Source: Candidatus Limivicinus sp. | GTDB taxonomy: Bacteria > Bacillota > Clostridia > Oscillospirales > Oscillospiraceae | NCBI GenBank assembly: GCA_029264685.1 | Contig: JARHZW010000002.1 | Coordinates: 1 to 57,824 of the forward strand | Direction of reading: 5' to 3' | Length of the DNA stretch: 57,824 nucleotides | Part shown: positions 8,182-16,630 of the stretch, one piece after another | How the letters are laid out: the number at the start of each line of letters is the position of its first letter | Position numbering within the stretch: position 1 is the first letter of the stretch | Program-made: the position numbers and the translations under genes | Notes under the pieces: generated by a model | The model's database searches: none | Told to the model about the DNA's origin: nothing | What the model saw: only the letters and a program-made list of their open reading frames with translations

Positions 8182-8214
8182 GAACAGTTGAAAGCAATAA
8201 AGTTCTGTTCCTGA
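8182..8214 (+). repeat. Inverted repeat at the hydrogenase transcription start
   Basis: AGGAACAG (8182-8189) and CTGTTCCT (8207-8214) are exact complements with a 17-nt loop. Position +1 to +33 suits either a repressor operator or a 5'-end RNA stem-loop. It precedes the AAAGGAG ribosome site by about 30 nt. Confidence 0.55.
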
Positions 8215-8256
8215 AAATCAAAATTTTAACAATACGGAGTTAAAGGAGTCTTTTCT

Positions 8257-9720
8257 ATGCACAACATGTTTGATACAGATGTTCAGCTGCTGAAGAATAA
8301 AGTTTTGTCTGCTGTTGCCAGACACGCTTTTGAAGAGAAGCTGGATCCGGTAAGCGTAATGGGAATAAGTAAAGAAATAATTCCTGACGGTTCAGAACCT
8401 ACCATGCGCTGTTGTATCTATAAGGAAAGAGCTATCCTTGACGAAAGAGTTAAGCTTGCAATGGGAGGAGACCCTCAAAAAACCGCCGTGGTTCAGGTTC
8501 TTCCTATTGCCTGCGACGAATGTCCCGTTGACGGCATGGTGGTTACGAATAACTGCCGTGGATGCATCGCACACAGGTGCATAAATGTCTGTCCCAGAGA
8601 CGCTATCACCTTCGGTCCGGACAGAAAAGCTCATATAGATAAAGGTCTCTGCATAAATTGCGGTAAATGCCGTGATGCCTGCTCCTACAGCGCAATAATA
8701 AAGAGAACCCGTCCCTGCATAAACGCCTGCAAAGCCAATGCCCTCAGCACAGACCCCAAAACCTTTAAAGCTGTCATAAGCGAGAACAAGTGCATTAGCT
8801 GCGGACAGTGTGTATATCAGTGTCCTTTCGGAGCAATTATGGATAAGAGCTTTATTACCACCGTAATCCGTATGCTCAAGGAAAGCGAAAACAACACCAA
8901 ATACCACGTTTACGCCGTTGTTGCCCCCTCTATTGCCAGCCAGTATGACACGGTTCCGGGCATGAGCACGGAAAAAGCCGTAACCGGCATCAAGGAGCTG
9001 GGCTTCCACTCCGTTATAGAGGCTGCGTGGGGTGCAGATATGGTGGCATATATGGAGGCTATGGAGCTGGTTGAAAAAGGCTTCCTTACTTCTTCCTGCT
9101 GCCCTGCTTTCTATAATTACATACACAAGAATTATCCCACCATTGTTCCTGATATAAGCTCCAATCCCAGCCCTATGGCTCAGATGGGCAAAGTGCTGCA
9201 GCAGATGGATCCTGGATGCAAGGTGGTGTTTATAGGCCCATGCATAGCTAAGAAAGACGAGCAGCAGAGAAGAGCGGAGCATGTGGACGCAGTCCTTACC
9301 TTTGAGGAGCTTCAGGCACTGTTTGACGCCAAAGGTATTGATATTTCCAGACTTCCTGCCACTCCTCTTGACAACGCAAGCTACTTCGGCAGAATATTTG
9401 CAAGAAGCGGAGGCCTTGTTGAGGCCGTTGCGGAAGCGCTGAAGGAGCACGGAATTCCTGAAGACCAGTTCAAAGCAGATCCTATCGTATGCAACGGTCT
9501 TGCCGAGTGTGACAAAGCACTGTTTATGAAAAAAGTCGGCAAGCTTCAGAATAATTTTATTGAAGGTATGTGCTGCACCGGCGGCTGTATCGGCGGTCCC
9601 GGCTGCATTAACCACAATCCCAAAGACGCAATGGAGGTCACAAAGTACGGAAAAACTGCCGTGGAGCAGAGTATTAAAAGTGCCATTTCTGTTCTGGACG
9701 GCTTTGGAGAGGAGCAGTAA
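8257..9720 (+). CDS. [FeFe]-hydrogenase, ferredoxin-type (HydA-like, group B features)
   Basis: 487 residues. The N-terminal half has three Cys-rich [4Fe-4S] stretches between about residues 100 and 195 (including CINCGKC and CISCGQC). The C-terminal H-domain has the three H-cluster signatures: TSSCCPA with C281/C282, GPCIAKK with C329, and EGMCCTGGC with C440 and C444. The enzyme would interconvert protons and H2 using ferredoxin in the cytoplasm. The GPC form of the second motif, instead of MPC, fits group B/C rather than classical group A enzymes. It is the first gene of a four-gene operon with a [2Fe-2S] protein, HydS and a phosphatase. Confidence 0.9.
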   Translation: MHNMFDTDVQLLKNKVLSAVARHAFEEKLDPVSVMGISKEIIPDGSEPTMRCCIYKERAILDERVKLAMGGDPQKTAVVQVLPIACDECPVDGMVVTNNCRGCIAHRCINVCPRDAITFGPDRKAHIDKGLCINCGKCRDACSYSAIIKRTRPCINACKANALSTDPKTFKAVISENKCISCGQCVYQCPFGAIMDKSFITTVIRMLKESENNTKYHVYAVVAPSIASQYDTVPGMSTEKAVTGIKELGFHSVIEAAWGADMVAYMEAMELVEKGFLTSSCCPAFYNYIHKNYPTIVPDISSNPSPMAQMGKVLQQMDPGCKVVFIGPCIAKKDEQQRRAEHVDAVLTFEELQALFDAKGIDISRLPATPLDNASYFGRIFARSGGLVEAVAEALKEHGIPEDQFKADPIVCNGLAECDKALFMKKVGKLQNNFIEGMCCTGGCIGGPGCINHNPKDAMEVTKYGKTAVEQSIKSAISVLDGFGEEQ

Positions 9721-9722
9721 AA

Positions 9723-9965
9723 ATGAAGGTACAGGTTTGCATCGGAAGTTCATGTCATCAGCGTGGAAGCTACAAGGTAATGAAGCGGCTTAAAGAGCTG
9801 GTGGAGGAAAACGGTCTTGCAGACAAGGTAACTGTATGCAGTGCATTTTGTCTGGGACGGTGTGAGGACGGTGTGAGCGTTGCCGTTGATGATGCGATTA
9901 TTACGGGCATCGGAGAGGGCAATACCGACGAGCTTTTCAGACAGTATATTCTGGAACAGCTTTAA
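9723..9965 (+). CDS. Thioredoxin-like [2Fe-2S] ferredoxin (NuoE/HydC-like)
   Basis: 80 residues, starting 2 bp after the hydrogenase stop. Cysteines C6 and C11, then C39 and C43 (plus an extra C47), give the C-x4-C...C-x3-C pattern of thioredoxin-fold [2Fe-2S] proteins such as the NuoE C-terminal domain. It probably passes electrons between the hydrogenase and HydS or another partner. The position inside the operon supports a dedicated redox role. Confidence 0.85.
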   Translation: MKVQVCIGSSCHQRGSYKVMKRLKELVEENGLADKVTVCSAFCLGRCEDGVSVAVDDAIITGIGEGNTDELFRQYILEQL

Positions 9966-9974
9966 CTGAAAATT

Positions 9975-10006
9975 GCGGCTGCGGGGACATGGTCCTTTGC
10001 AGCCGC
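9975..10006 (+). other. Intercistronic stem-loop before hydS
   Basis: GCGGCTGC (9975-9982) pairs with GCAGCCGC (9999-10006), with a nested GGAC/GTCC stem (9985-9988 with 9992-9995). No T-run follows, so it is not a terminator. It may stabilise or process the mRNA between the [2Fe-2S] gene and hydS. Confidence 0.5.
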
Positions 10007-10052
10007 AGTGTCTATTGAGAAACTTTTTATTACATTTTACGGGGAATGTCTT

Positions 10053-11735
10053 ATGAGTATACTGCAATTTAAAAAAGTTAACTGCAAAGATTGCTACAAA
10101 TGTGTGCGTTACTGCCCTGTTAAGTCTATCAGGGTTAAGGATCATGCCGCCTCTATAATAGAAAGCGAATGTATACTCTGCGGTACCTGCACCATTGTCT
10201 GTCCGCAGCACGCAAAAGAGGATATAAGCGATGTGCCGGAAGTTCAGGAGATGATAGCGCAGGGCAAAAAGCTTATTGCAACTGTAGCTCCGAGCTTTGC
10301 TGCTTATTTTAATATGGACTTTGAAAGCTTCCGAAGGATTTTGATAAAGCTTGGTTTTTCGGATGCCTTTGAAACCGCTGAAGGCGCATTCCTTGTAAAA
10401 TCTGAATTTGAACATCTCTGCGAAAGCGGAGGCACATGGATTTCCTCATGCTGTCCCTCCGTCAATTCATATATAATGAAATATAAACCCAAGGCATTGG
10501 AATACCTTACCCCTGTTCTCACCCCCATGCAGGCTCACGGAAAACTGCTTAAAAGCCGTTACCCTGATGCAGAATTAGTATTTATAGGCCCATGTCTGGC
10601 AAAAAAGGGTGAGGCGGCGGAGTCCGGAACTTATGTAAAAAAGGTCCTTCTTTTCGAGGAAGTGGAACAGTGGCTCAAAGCTGATGGGATAGACTTTTCG
10701 GAAGGCTTTGCAGACGGCGGCAACGGACCCAAATTATGCCGCCTTTTTCCTGCAAAGGGCGGTGTTTTAAGCACTATGAAAAAAAATCCGCAGGTCAATT
10801 ACCTGTCTGTAGACGGCTTTGAAAATGTGGCTCAGACGATTGACGATATTATAGCCGGAAGACTGGAAAACTGCTTTGTAGAAATGAACTTCTGCTCCGG
10901 CGGCTGTATAGGCGGCCCCTCCTTTCAGCGAAGCAAAAGCGGCTGCGCCCTTAGCGAGCTTAAAATCAAAGCCTCCGCCGGAACCTCTGAATACGGCACG
11001 GATTTTAACATTACGGACTCCCCCGATATATCCACTCAGTACAAATCCCGCAGGATCATTCATCTGAGTCCCGGTGAAGACCAGATAGAGGCGGTACTGC
11101 GGCAAATGGGCAAGCACTCTCCGGAGGATGAGCTAAACTGCGGTATGTGCGGATACTCTACCTGTCGTGAAAAGGCGGAAGCGGTTTTGCAGGGCAAGGC
11201 CGAAAAATCAATGTGTCTGCCATACATTCGGAAAAAGTCCGAAAGCTATGCGTCCAAGGTTATAGACAGTATGCCAAGTGCAGTTTTAAGCGTGGATATG
11301 TCTCTTAAAATAAAGCAGATAAATCCTGCTGCCTGTGCAATCTTCGGCATGGAGCCGCAAAACCTTATCGGCGAGCCGGTGCGCAGTATTCTGGACGAAA
11401 ACGCCTTTATCGAGGCGCTGGCCTCCGGCGAAGAATACATGAAATTCAACACCTATTTGCCAGACTATGATGTATATTTGAACGCAACCATAAGCCCCGA
11501 CAAAAAATCTGAGCTTATAATTTGTGTATTGCAGGATGTTACGGAGGAAAAGCTTTCAAAGCGAAAGGCTATGCAAAAGAAACAGCACGCCGCCATGCTT
11601 GCCGACAAAATCATAGACGATCAGCTTCGCATGGTACACGAGATAGCTTCGCTTTTAGGCGAAACCGCTGCCGAAACCAAGATTGCCATAAGCGACCTTA
11701 AAAACACGGTCATGATGGATAACGAGGATAGATAA
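10053..11735 (+). CDS. hydS: Sensory [FeFe]-hydrogenase with PAS domain (HydS)
   Basis: 560 residues from ATG 10053, which follows GGGGAA; an in-frame ATG at 10008 lacks such a site. Order: two [4Fe-4S] ferredoxin motifs (CKDCYKCVRYCP, CILCGTCTIVCP) at about 10-50; H-domain with SSCCPS (C133/C134), GPCLAKK (C181) and FCSGGC (C281, C285); a four-Cys Fe-S module CGMCGYSTC starting at C363; then a PAS domain at about 400-500 and a short helical tail. Enzymes of this design (group C) are thought to sense H2 or redox state and signal through PAS. No kinase or cyclase domain is attached, so the phosphatase encoded next is the likely output. Confidence 0.88.
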   Translation: MSILQFKKVNCKDCYKCVRYCPVKSIRVKDHAASIIESECILCGTCTIVCPQHAKEDISDVPEVQEMIAQGKKLIATVAPSFAAYFNMDFESFRRILIKLGFSDAFETAEGAFLVKSEFEHLCESGGTWISSCCPSVNSYIMKYKPKALEYLTPVLTPMQAHGKLLKSRYPDAELVFIGPCLAKKGEAAESGTYVKKVLLFEEVEQWLKADGIDFSEGFADGGNGPKLCRLFPAKGGVLSTMKKNPQVNYLSVDGFENVAQTIDDIIAGRLENCFVEMNFCSGGCIGGPSFQRSKSGCALSELKIKASAGTSEYGTDFNITDSPDISTQYKSRRIIHLSPGEDQIEAVLRQMGKHSPEDELNCGMCGYSTCREKAEAVLQGKAEKSMCLPYIRKKSESYASKVIDSMPSAVLSVDMSLKIKQINPAACAIFGMEPQNLIGEPVRSILDENAFIEALASGEEYMKFNTYLPDYDVYLNATISPDKKSELIICVLQDVTEEKLSKRKAMQKKQHAAMLADKIIDDQLRMVHEIASLLGETAAETKIAISDLKNTVMMDNEDR

Positions 11736-11738
11736 GCA

Positions 11739-12896
11739 ATGAGAGAAGAATTGTTTTTAGACAGCGCTTTAATATCCCGAAATCACGACGGCGAAACCCT
11801 GTGCGGTGATTTTTCCAAAATGTTCGGCACTGACAGCGAACCGGTGTTTGTCCTGTCCGACGGTATGGGAAGCGGTGTAAAAGCCAACATTCTTGCCACT
11901 TTAACCTGCACTATATTGGGCAGACTGCTTGAACACGGAATCCCCCTTTCCGAATGTGTGGACACTATTGCAGCCACTCTGCCCGTATGCCGTGAGCGGC
12001 ACATGGCCTATGCCACCTTTACCGCAATGCAGATCAGCGGAGACCGGCTTTTTCTTGTGGAATATGACAACCCCTCTGCTGTTCTGATTCGTAACGGGAA
12101 AATATTAAAAACCGGCTGCAACGTCCGCTTTGTAGGTGAAAAAGAAATCCATCAGCGGCAGATAGAGATAATGCCGGACGATGTACTTGTGTTGATGAGC
12201 GACGGGGTGACTCACTCCGGCATAGGCCGCACCAATGACGACGGCTGGTCTGCCGCTGAAGCGGGACAGTTTCTTGCTGATAATTCCCCTGTGGGAAGCA
12301 GCGCCGCCGTCATGGCTGCTGTTCTGGATAAAGAGTGTTCCCGTCTTTCAAACGGCGCTTTGGATGATGACCGCACAATAGCTGTAATGCGTTTTTGTTG
12401 TCGCAGCACTGTCAATCTTATGATGGGTCCTCCCGAAAATCCAAAAGACGACGAGAAGATGTTAAAGCAGTTTTTTGCAAAAAAAGGGCAGCATATCGTC
12501 TGCGGAGGCAGCACGGGCAGTATGGTTTCAAGGTATCTGTGTAAGCCCATTGAGCTTGTGGAGGGATCGGGAAGCGAGCAGGTGCCCGACATGGCAAAGC
12601 TGGACGGAATCGACCTGCTTACAGAAGGAATAATTACTCTCAAGGCGGCACTTGATTTGAGGGACAGGCTAAAAAATAAACCCGATCTGATTCTGGAGTT
12701 GGGTGATAGCCCTGAAGAGCTTTTATATAAGAAGCTTTTCCTTGAAAGTACAAATGTCAACATTTTCTTCGGAACTGCGGCAAATGCGGCTCACAAAGAT
12801 ATTGGCATAAGCTTTGAATCGAAGCTTGAGGCTATAAAAAATCTACAGGCTGAATTAAAACTTGCAGGCAAAAGAGTAAATAAAGAGTATTTTTAA
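11739..12896 (+). CDS. SpoIIE/PP2C-type protein phosphatase, operon partner of HydS
   Basis: 385 residues, starting 3 bp after hydS. The N-terminal 220 residues form an SpoIIE-type PP2C domain: SDGMGSGVKAN near residue 45, LMSDGVTHSG near 155 and DDRTIAVMR near 210 supply the metal-binding aspartates. The C-terminal 160 residues (from MMGPPENPK on) are a separate alpha/beta domain I cannot assign. SpoIIE-type phosphatases usually dephosphorylate anti-anti-sigma factors. No such partner is encoded here, so the substrate is elsewhere. Confidence 0.85.
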   Translation: MREELFLDSALISRNHDGETLCGDFSKMFGTDSEPVFVLSDGMGSGVKANILATLTCTILGRLLEHGIPLSECVDTIAATLPVCRERHMAYATFTAMQISGDRLFLVEYDNPSAVLIRNGKILKTGCNVRFVGEKEIHQRQIEIMPDDVLVLMSDGVTHSGIGRTNDDGWSAAEAGQFLADNSPVGSSAAVMAAVLDKECSRLSNGALDDDRTIAVMRFCCRSTVNLMMGPPENPKDDEKMLKQFFAKKGQHIVCGGSTGSMVSRYLCKPIELVEGSGSEQVPDMAKLDGIDLLTEGIITLKAALDLRDRLKNKPDLILELGDSPEELLYKKLFLESTNVNIFFGTAANAAHKDIGISFESKLEAIKNLQAELKLAGKRVNKEYF

Positions 12897-12945
12897 CCTG
12901 TATCTCAGCCATTTTCCACTGATTTTCAGCATTTTAATATAACAA

Positions 12946-12990
12946 AAAACAGACAGCATCTAAAGGATTTACTCAGATGCTGTCTGTTTT
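12946..12990. terminator. Bidirectional terminator between HydS operon and DUF1275 gene
   Basis: A 16-bp perfect hairpin (12946-12961 with 12975-12990) is flanked by A-run and T-run between converging genes. Confidence 0.87.
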
Positions 12991-13004
12991 ATTCTTATTT
13001 CCGC

Positions 13005-13733
13005 TTAGTGACCCGAGGGTTTCAAGTCCATTAAATCTTTTTCTTTTGTAAGGTCTGCCCTGCACAAATCAACGAAAAGGATAAGCAGCAGCACAGCTGC
13101 ACCCCATACGGCTTTTGTACCCACAAGATGACACAGCATGGTAGATACAACCGCCCCTGCCACGAAGCTTAACAGCATATAAATATGGTTAAGAAAACGG
13201 AGTTTGTGAGAGCGAATCTCCCTGTGCTTTATCCACTTTGAAAAGTAAATTCCTATTTGTCTTATATGGTTTGTGCAAAATGTAGTCGCCATCGGTATAT
13301 GTTCTGCCTGACGGAAAGTATTATACTGCATGGAGCAGATAAAGTTCACCGTCACATGGGTTATCTGATACGGCCAGCTGTCCGGAATAAAGCCAAGTAT
13401 AATTACAACAATTGCCTCCAGACCTACAAGCAGGGTATCCCAGCGGAGAAAGTGAAAGCGTTTAAGGGGTGACGGGAGCAGTTCGGAAATAATTGTTCCC
13501 CCTAAATATGCACTTATCGGTATAAGATAGTAAAGGGCCTTGCTCCACATCCCGCTGCCTATGGCAATAGACAGCAAAACCATATTTGCGGTCTGGGCGT
13601 TGCAGAAAACGCCGCCTCTCATGGTAAATGTGAATGCGCCCAGATAACCGCCTACTGCCATCAAAATCAGAAAGACCCAGCGTTTTTCACACTCAAGCAG
13701 CGGAGCTTCTGTTTCATTCCCCGCCGTACTCAT
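13005..13733 (-). CDS. DUF1275 (YoaK-like) integral membrane protein
   Basis: 242 residues with six to seven membrane helices. The start GGYLGAFTFTMRGGVFCNAQTAN and the later FCSMQYNTFR...MATTFCTNHIRQIG pattern are typical of DUF1275/YoaK proteins, whose function is unknown. Its ATG overlaps the stop of the upstream MATE gene (ATGA), so the two are translationally coupled. Confidence 0.85.
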   Translation of the reverse strand: MSTAGNETEAPLLECEKRWVFLILMAVGGYLGAFTFTMRGGVFCNAQTANMVLLSIAIGSGMWSKALYYLIPISAYLGGTIISELLPSPLKRFHFLRWDTLLVGLEAIVVIILGFIPDSWPYQITHVTVNFICSMQYNTFRQAEHIPMATTFCTNHIRQIGIYFSKWIKHREIRSHKLRFLNHIYMLLSFVAGAVVSTMLCHLVGTKAVWGAAVLLLILFVDLCRADLTKEKDLMDLKPSGH

Positions 13734-15112
13734 GCTTCCACCTTTGAAGAGGGCTTATCCATGCCTCTCAGTGCCTTTCTGAATTCAAATATAAAGAGAA
13801 CCGCCGTAAAGCAGACCGCCAGAACATCCGCAATGGGTTCGGCAGTATAGACCGCTCTTGTCTTATCCTGCATCAGGGCAGGCATAATATAGATAAGAGG
13901 AAGAAGAAGCACAAATTTTCTTACTACGGCAACTATAATAGAAGCTTTTGCATTTCCGAGAGAAATAAATGTCATCTGACAGGCCATCTGAATTCCGAAT
14001 ATGCCCATTCCGAAATAGTATATTCTCAGGGCAGCAGACGCAAACGACACCAGCGCAGGATTATCGTTGAACATCAGCACAAACATCTGAGGGAACGCCA
14101 TTACAAGTCCCCACAGAATGAGCGTGTACGAAAGGCTTACGGCAAGCAGGATAAAGAAGGTCTTTTTAACTCTATCCTTGTTTCCGGCTCCGTAGTTATA
14201 GCTGGAAATAGGCTGTGCGCCCTGTGCAACTCCCTGTACGGGCAAAGCAGCAAACTGGGTAACGCTTGTCAAAATGGTCATTGCTCCAACCGCCAGATCC
14301 CCGCCGTAACGCTGAAGAGAAGAGTTAAAGCAGACTGAAATTACGCTCTCGCTGGACTGCATTATAAAAGGTGCCAGACCCAGAGCTATGCACGGCATAA
14401 TGATTTTTTTCCGCAGGACCATATTTTCTTTTTTCAGTTTCAGGCTTGTTTTTTTGCCTGAGAGGAACACCAGCACCCAAACGCAGGACATTCCCTGAGA
14501 AATAACGGTAGCCAATGCCGCACCACGGACGCCCATCTTAAACGCAAAAATGAAAATCGGGTCTAACACAATGTTAAGTATTGCGCCCAGCAAAACCGTA
14601 AGCATACTTGTTTTTGTAAAGCCCTGAGCAGTGATAAAAGCATTCATACCCAGTGTTATCTGAACAAATATAGTTCCTATTGCATAAATATTCAGGTATG
14701 CGGCGGCATATCCGATAGTTTCCGAGCTTGCTCCGAAGGACATAAGCAGACTTTTGCCGAAAATAAGCAGTACCCCAGTCAAAACCGCAGATACCACCAC
14801 CTGCAAAGCAAGGCATGAGCCCAAAGTTTTTTCTGCCGATTCATTATCTCCCTGCCCCATGTATATGGAAGCTCTCGGAGCACCTCCTGCACTGGCAAGG
14901 GCTGCAAAAGCGGAAACGATCATTATAATAGGCAGGCACACGCCCACACCTGTAAGCGCAAGGTCACCGTTGCCGGGCATATGGCCTATATAAATTCTGT
15001 CCACAATGTTGTAGAGCATGTTCACTATCTGGGCCGCAACCGTAGGTATCGCCAGCTTAAAAAGGAGCTTGCCTACCGGCTCAGTACCGAGAAATTCTCT
15101 GTCGTTGTTCAC
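13730..15112 (-). CDS. MATE-family efflux transporter
   Basis: 460 residues with twelve predicted membrane helices. The N-terminus FLGTEPVGKLLFKLAIPTV...NMLYNIVDRIYIG is typical of the family, and the second half repeats the fold (ALPVQGVAQGAQPISSYNYGAG). It would export cationic compounds in exchange for Na+ or H+. The start codon is GTG at 15112 without a clear ribosome site; the protein's N-terminus matches the family, so the start is probably right. Confidence 0.92.
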   Translation of the reverse strand: MNNDREFLGTEPVGKLLFKLAIPTVAAQIVNMLYNIVDRIYIGHMPGNGDLALTGVGVCLPIIMIVSAFAALASAGGAPRASIYMGQGDNESAEKTLGSCLALQVVVSAVLTGVLLIFGKSLLMSFGASSETIGYAAAYLNIYAIGTIFVQITLGMNAFITAQGFTKTSMLTVLLGAILNIVLDPIFIFAFKMGVRGAALATVISQGMSCVWVLVFLSGKKTSLKLKKENMVLRKKIIMPCIALGLAPFIMQSSESVISVCFNSSLQRYGGDLAVGAMTILTSVTQFAALPVQGVAQGAQPISSYNYGAGNKDRVKKTFFILLAVSLSYTLILWGLVMAFPQMFVLMFNDNPALVSFASAALRIYYFGMGIFGIQMACQMTFISLGNAKASIIVAVVRKFVLLLPLIYIMPALMQDKTRAVYTAEPIADVLAVCFTAVLFIFEFRKALRGMDKPSSKVEA

Positions 15113-15148
15113 AATATCACGTCTTTCTAAAATTTCCTTAACTTTACT

Positions 15149-15177
15149 ATGTTAACACTATTTTGTGAGCATGTCTA
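15149..15177 (-). promoter_or_regulatory. Probable promoter of the MATE-DUF1275 operon
   Basis: Minus strand -35 TAGACA (15172-15177), 17 bp, -10 TAACAT (15149-15154). Confidence 0.42.
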
Positions 15178-15199
15178 CATTATATATACAAAATATTTC

Positions 15200-15973
15200 T
15201 TATTTGCTCTGTTGCAGCTTCATAGCTTTAACCATATAGCTGATCTGTGAAATTCCTGCAATAAGCAGCACCAGAACAATGGGGAAAACACCTGTATTAA
15301 ACGCAATATGTGCAAACATTGCTACACACCAGAGAACAATGCAGCTTTTTGTGGTAATACGGAAGGAATAATAAGCAGCCTCACCTATATTTCTCTTCTC
15401 GGCTTCGTCGCAGCTTTCATACCACTTCTTTTCAAACTTCGTGTCGTAGACACTTCCCTGTTTTTCCGGGTTCATACGGCGTGTAAGGTCAATAGCTTTC
15501 TGCTGAATCACAGCAATCAGCAGTTCTACAACTATAAAGCTGATAAATGCAAGCACGGAACCGCCCGCTCCGCAGTTTACTATCATTATACAGCTAATGC
15601 CGAAAAAGCCCACAAGTGTTGCAATACTTATAAAAAGAATTACAAGATTAAGCTTTTTGTCGATGCTTTCAGGAATATCCTCTTCTTCACCGTCCCAACC
15701 GTCGGCAAGCTTCAAAGCCTTCCTATAAATAATATATGCGGGAAGAACAAGCACCGTAAAGCTTATTATGGATATATACGGAGTAATTATCCGCAGAAAT
15801 TCATACACAGAATTGGAAAATACATCTCTCCAGTTACTCACGCTCAAGGCAACGGAACTGTAACCGAACACACCGCCTATAACTGCACAGACAAGAAGTA
15901 TAAGTAAAAATTTCGGAATTGCCTTCTTGTTGTCCTTTTTAATTTTTTCCTTGTTGTTATCCATTTTATTCAT
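15200..15973 (-). CDS. Six-helix membrane protein paired with an XRE regulator (DUF3169-like)
   Basis: 257 residues. A lysine-rich N-terminus precedes pairs of membrane helices (about 20-45, 60-80, 105-130, 135-160, 205-225, 228-250). The cytoplasmic stretch FEKKWYESCDEAEKRNIGEAAYYSF resembles DUF3169 proteins, which commonly sit behind an XRE regulator. Function unknown. It overlaps the XRE gene by 8 bp. Confidence 0.7.
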   Translation of the reverse strand: MNKMDNNKEKIKKDNKKAIPKFLLILLVCAVIGGVFGYSSVALSVSNWRDVFSNSVYEFLRIITPYISIISFTVLVLPAYIIYRKALKLADGWDGEEEDIPESIDKKLNLVILFISIATLVGFFGISCIMIVNCGAGGSVLAFISFIVVELLIAVIQQKAIDLTRRMNPEKQGSVYDTKFEKKWYESCDEAEKRNIGEAAYYSFRITTKSCIVLWCVAMFAHIAFNTGVFPIVLVLLIAGISQISYMVKAMKLQQSK

Positions 15974-16172
15974 CCTCCGTAAAGCTGAAAATTTCTTCCA
16001 CGGTAACGCCGCAGATTTTGGAAAGCTTGAGTGCCAAGGTTACAGACGGTGAGTAATCACCGCGTTCTATCTGACTTATAGTCTGTCTTGATACACCGGC
16101 AAGAGCACCCAACTGTTGCTGATTCAACCCAAGTCTTGCCCTATGCTCTTTCAAATTGTTATTTAGCGGCAT
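15966..16172 (-). CDS. Small XRE-family transcriptional regulator
   Basis: 68 residues starting at ATG 16172 with AGGAGGTC just upstream; a longer in-frame extension lacks such a site. It is a bare helix-turn-helix domain: RARLGLNQQQLGALAGVSRQTISQIERGDYSPSVTLALKL is typical of the Cro/CI-like YozG class. Two TGACAA/TTGTCA palindromes cover its promoter, suggesting autoregulation together with the downstream membrane protein. Confidence 0.9.
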   Translation of the reverse strand: MPLNNNLKEHRARLGLNQQQLGALAGVSRQTISQIERGDYSPSVTLALKLSKICGVTVEEIFSFTEDE

Positions 16173-16207
16173 GACGACCTCCTTAATGTAAACTAAACTT
16201 TGCAAAG

Positions 16208-16260
16208 TGACAACTTTCATTGTCAAATTCACAATAGCATTGACAACTAAAGTTGTCAAT
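16208..16260 (-). promoter_or_regulatory. Promoter and paired operators of the XRE operon
   Basis: A 22-bp dyad (16239-16260, arms ATTGACAACT/AGTTGTCAAT) and a second TGACAA-6-TTGTCA dyad (16208-16225) share the same half site 31 bp apart, about three helical turns. The minus-strand -35 TTGACA (16254-16259) lies inside the first dyad, with -10 TATTGT (16231-16236) between the two. This is classic repressor geometry. Confidence 0.65.
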
Positions 16261-16320
16261 ATGTTCTGTAAATATTTTTCAAAAAAATCCTACTGCACAA
16301 GTGTAGAACCATTTATATTT

Positions 16321-16334
16321 CTACAATCATGTAG
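16321..16334 (+). promoter_or_regulatory. BlaI-type operator remnant before the decayed blaI
   Basis: CTACA (16321-16325), ATCA, TGTAG (16330-16334): a short dyad with TACA/TGTA half sites like BlaI boxes, 51 bp upstream of the broken blaI. The AAGGAGG ribosome site is also still intact. Confidence 0.45.
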
Positions 16335-16384
16335 TAGAATAGGCTTGTCACTGATAGACGCATCCGTGACAAGGAGGAAAAATA

Positions 16385-16630
16385 ATGGATCGATCCGGAA
16401 AACTATCTGAAACTGAATACGAAATTATGGAGGTTTTGTAGTAAGCAGAAGCTCCTATGTCCGCAGCACAGCTGTCATCTTATTTTGCCCAAAATCGAGG
16501 TAAAGAATGGAAAGCCTCTACTTTGGCGACCTTTCTTGCCCGCCTGACTCAAAAAGGACTTATCACTTCACAGCGTGAGGGAAGAGGGTACATACAAAGA
16601 CGGCCGTTTAAGTATTGGCAGCCATTTTGA
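16385..16630 (+). pseudogene. Decayed BlaI-family repressor
   Basis: From ATG 16385 the frame reads MDRSGKLSETEYEIMEVL, then TAG and TAA at 16439-16444 where the family has a conserved W-x pair, then AEAPMSAAQLSSYFAQNRG and a recognisable recognition helix and wing (LTQKGLITSQREGRGYIQ). After the wing the homology ends abruptly and the sequence runs into the middle of a BlaR1-like gene in another frame. The C-terminal dimerisation domain is gone. Confidence 0.8.

Noticed and set aside
8392..9753. 453-codon open frame antisense to the hydrogenase
   Set aside because: A shadow of the sense gene, whose H-cluster motifs are unambiguous; antisense composition is His/Cys/Tyr-odd and has no ribosome site.
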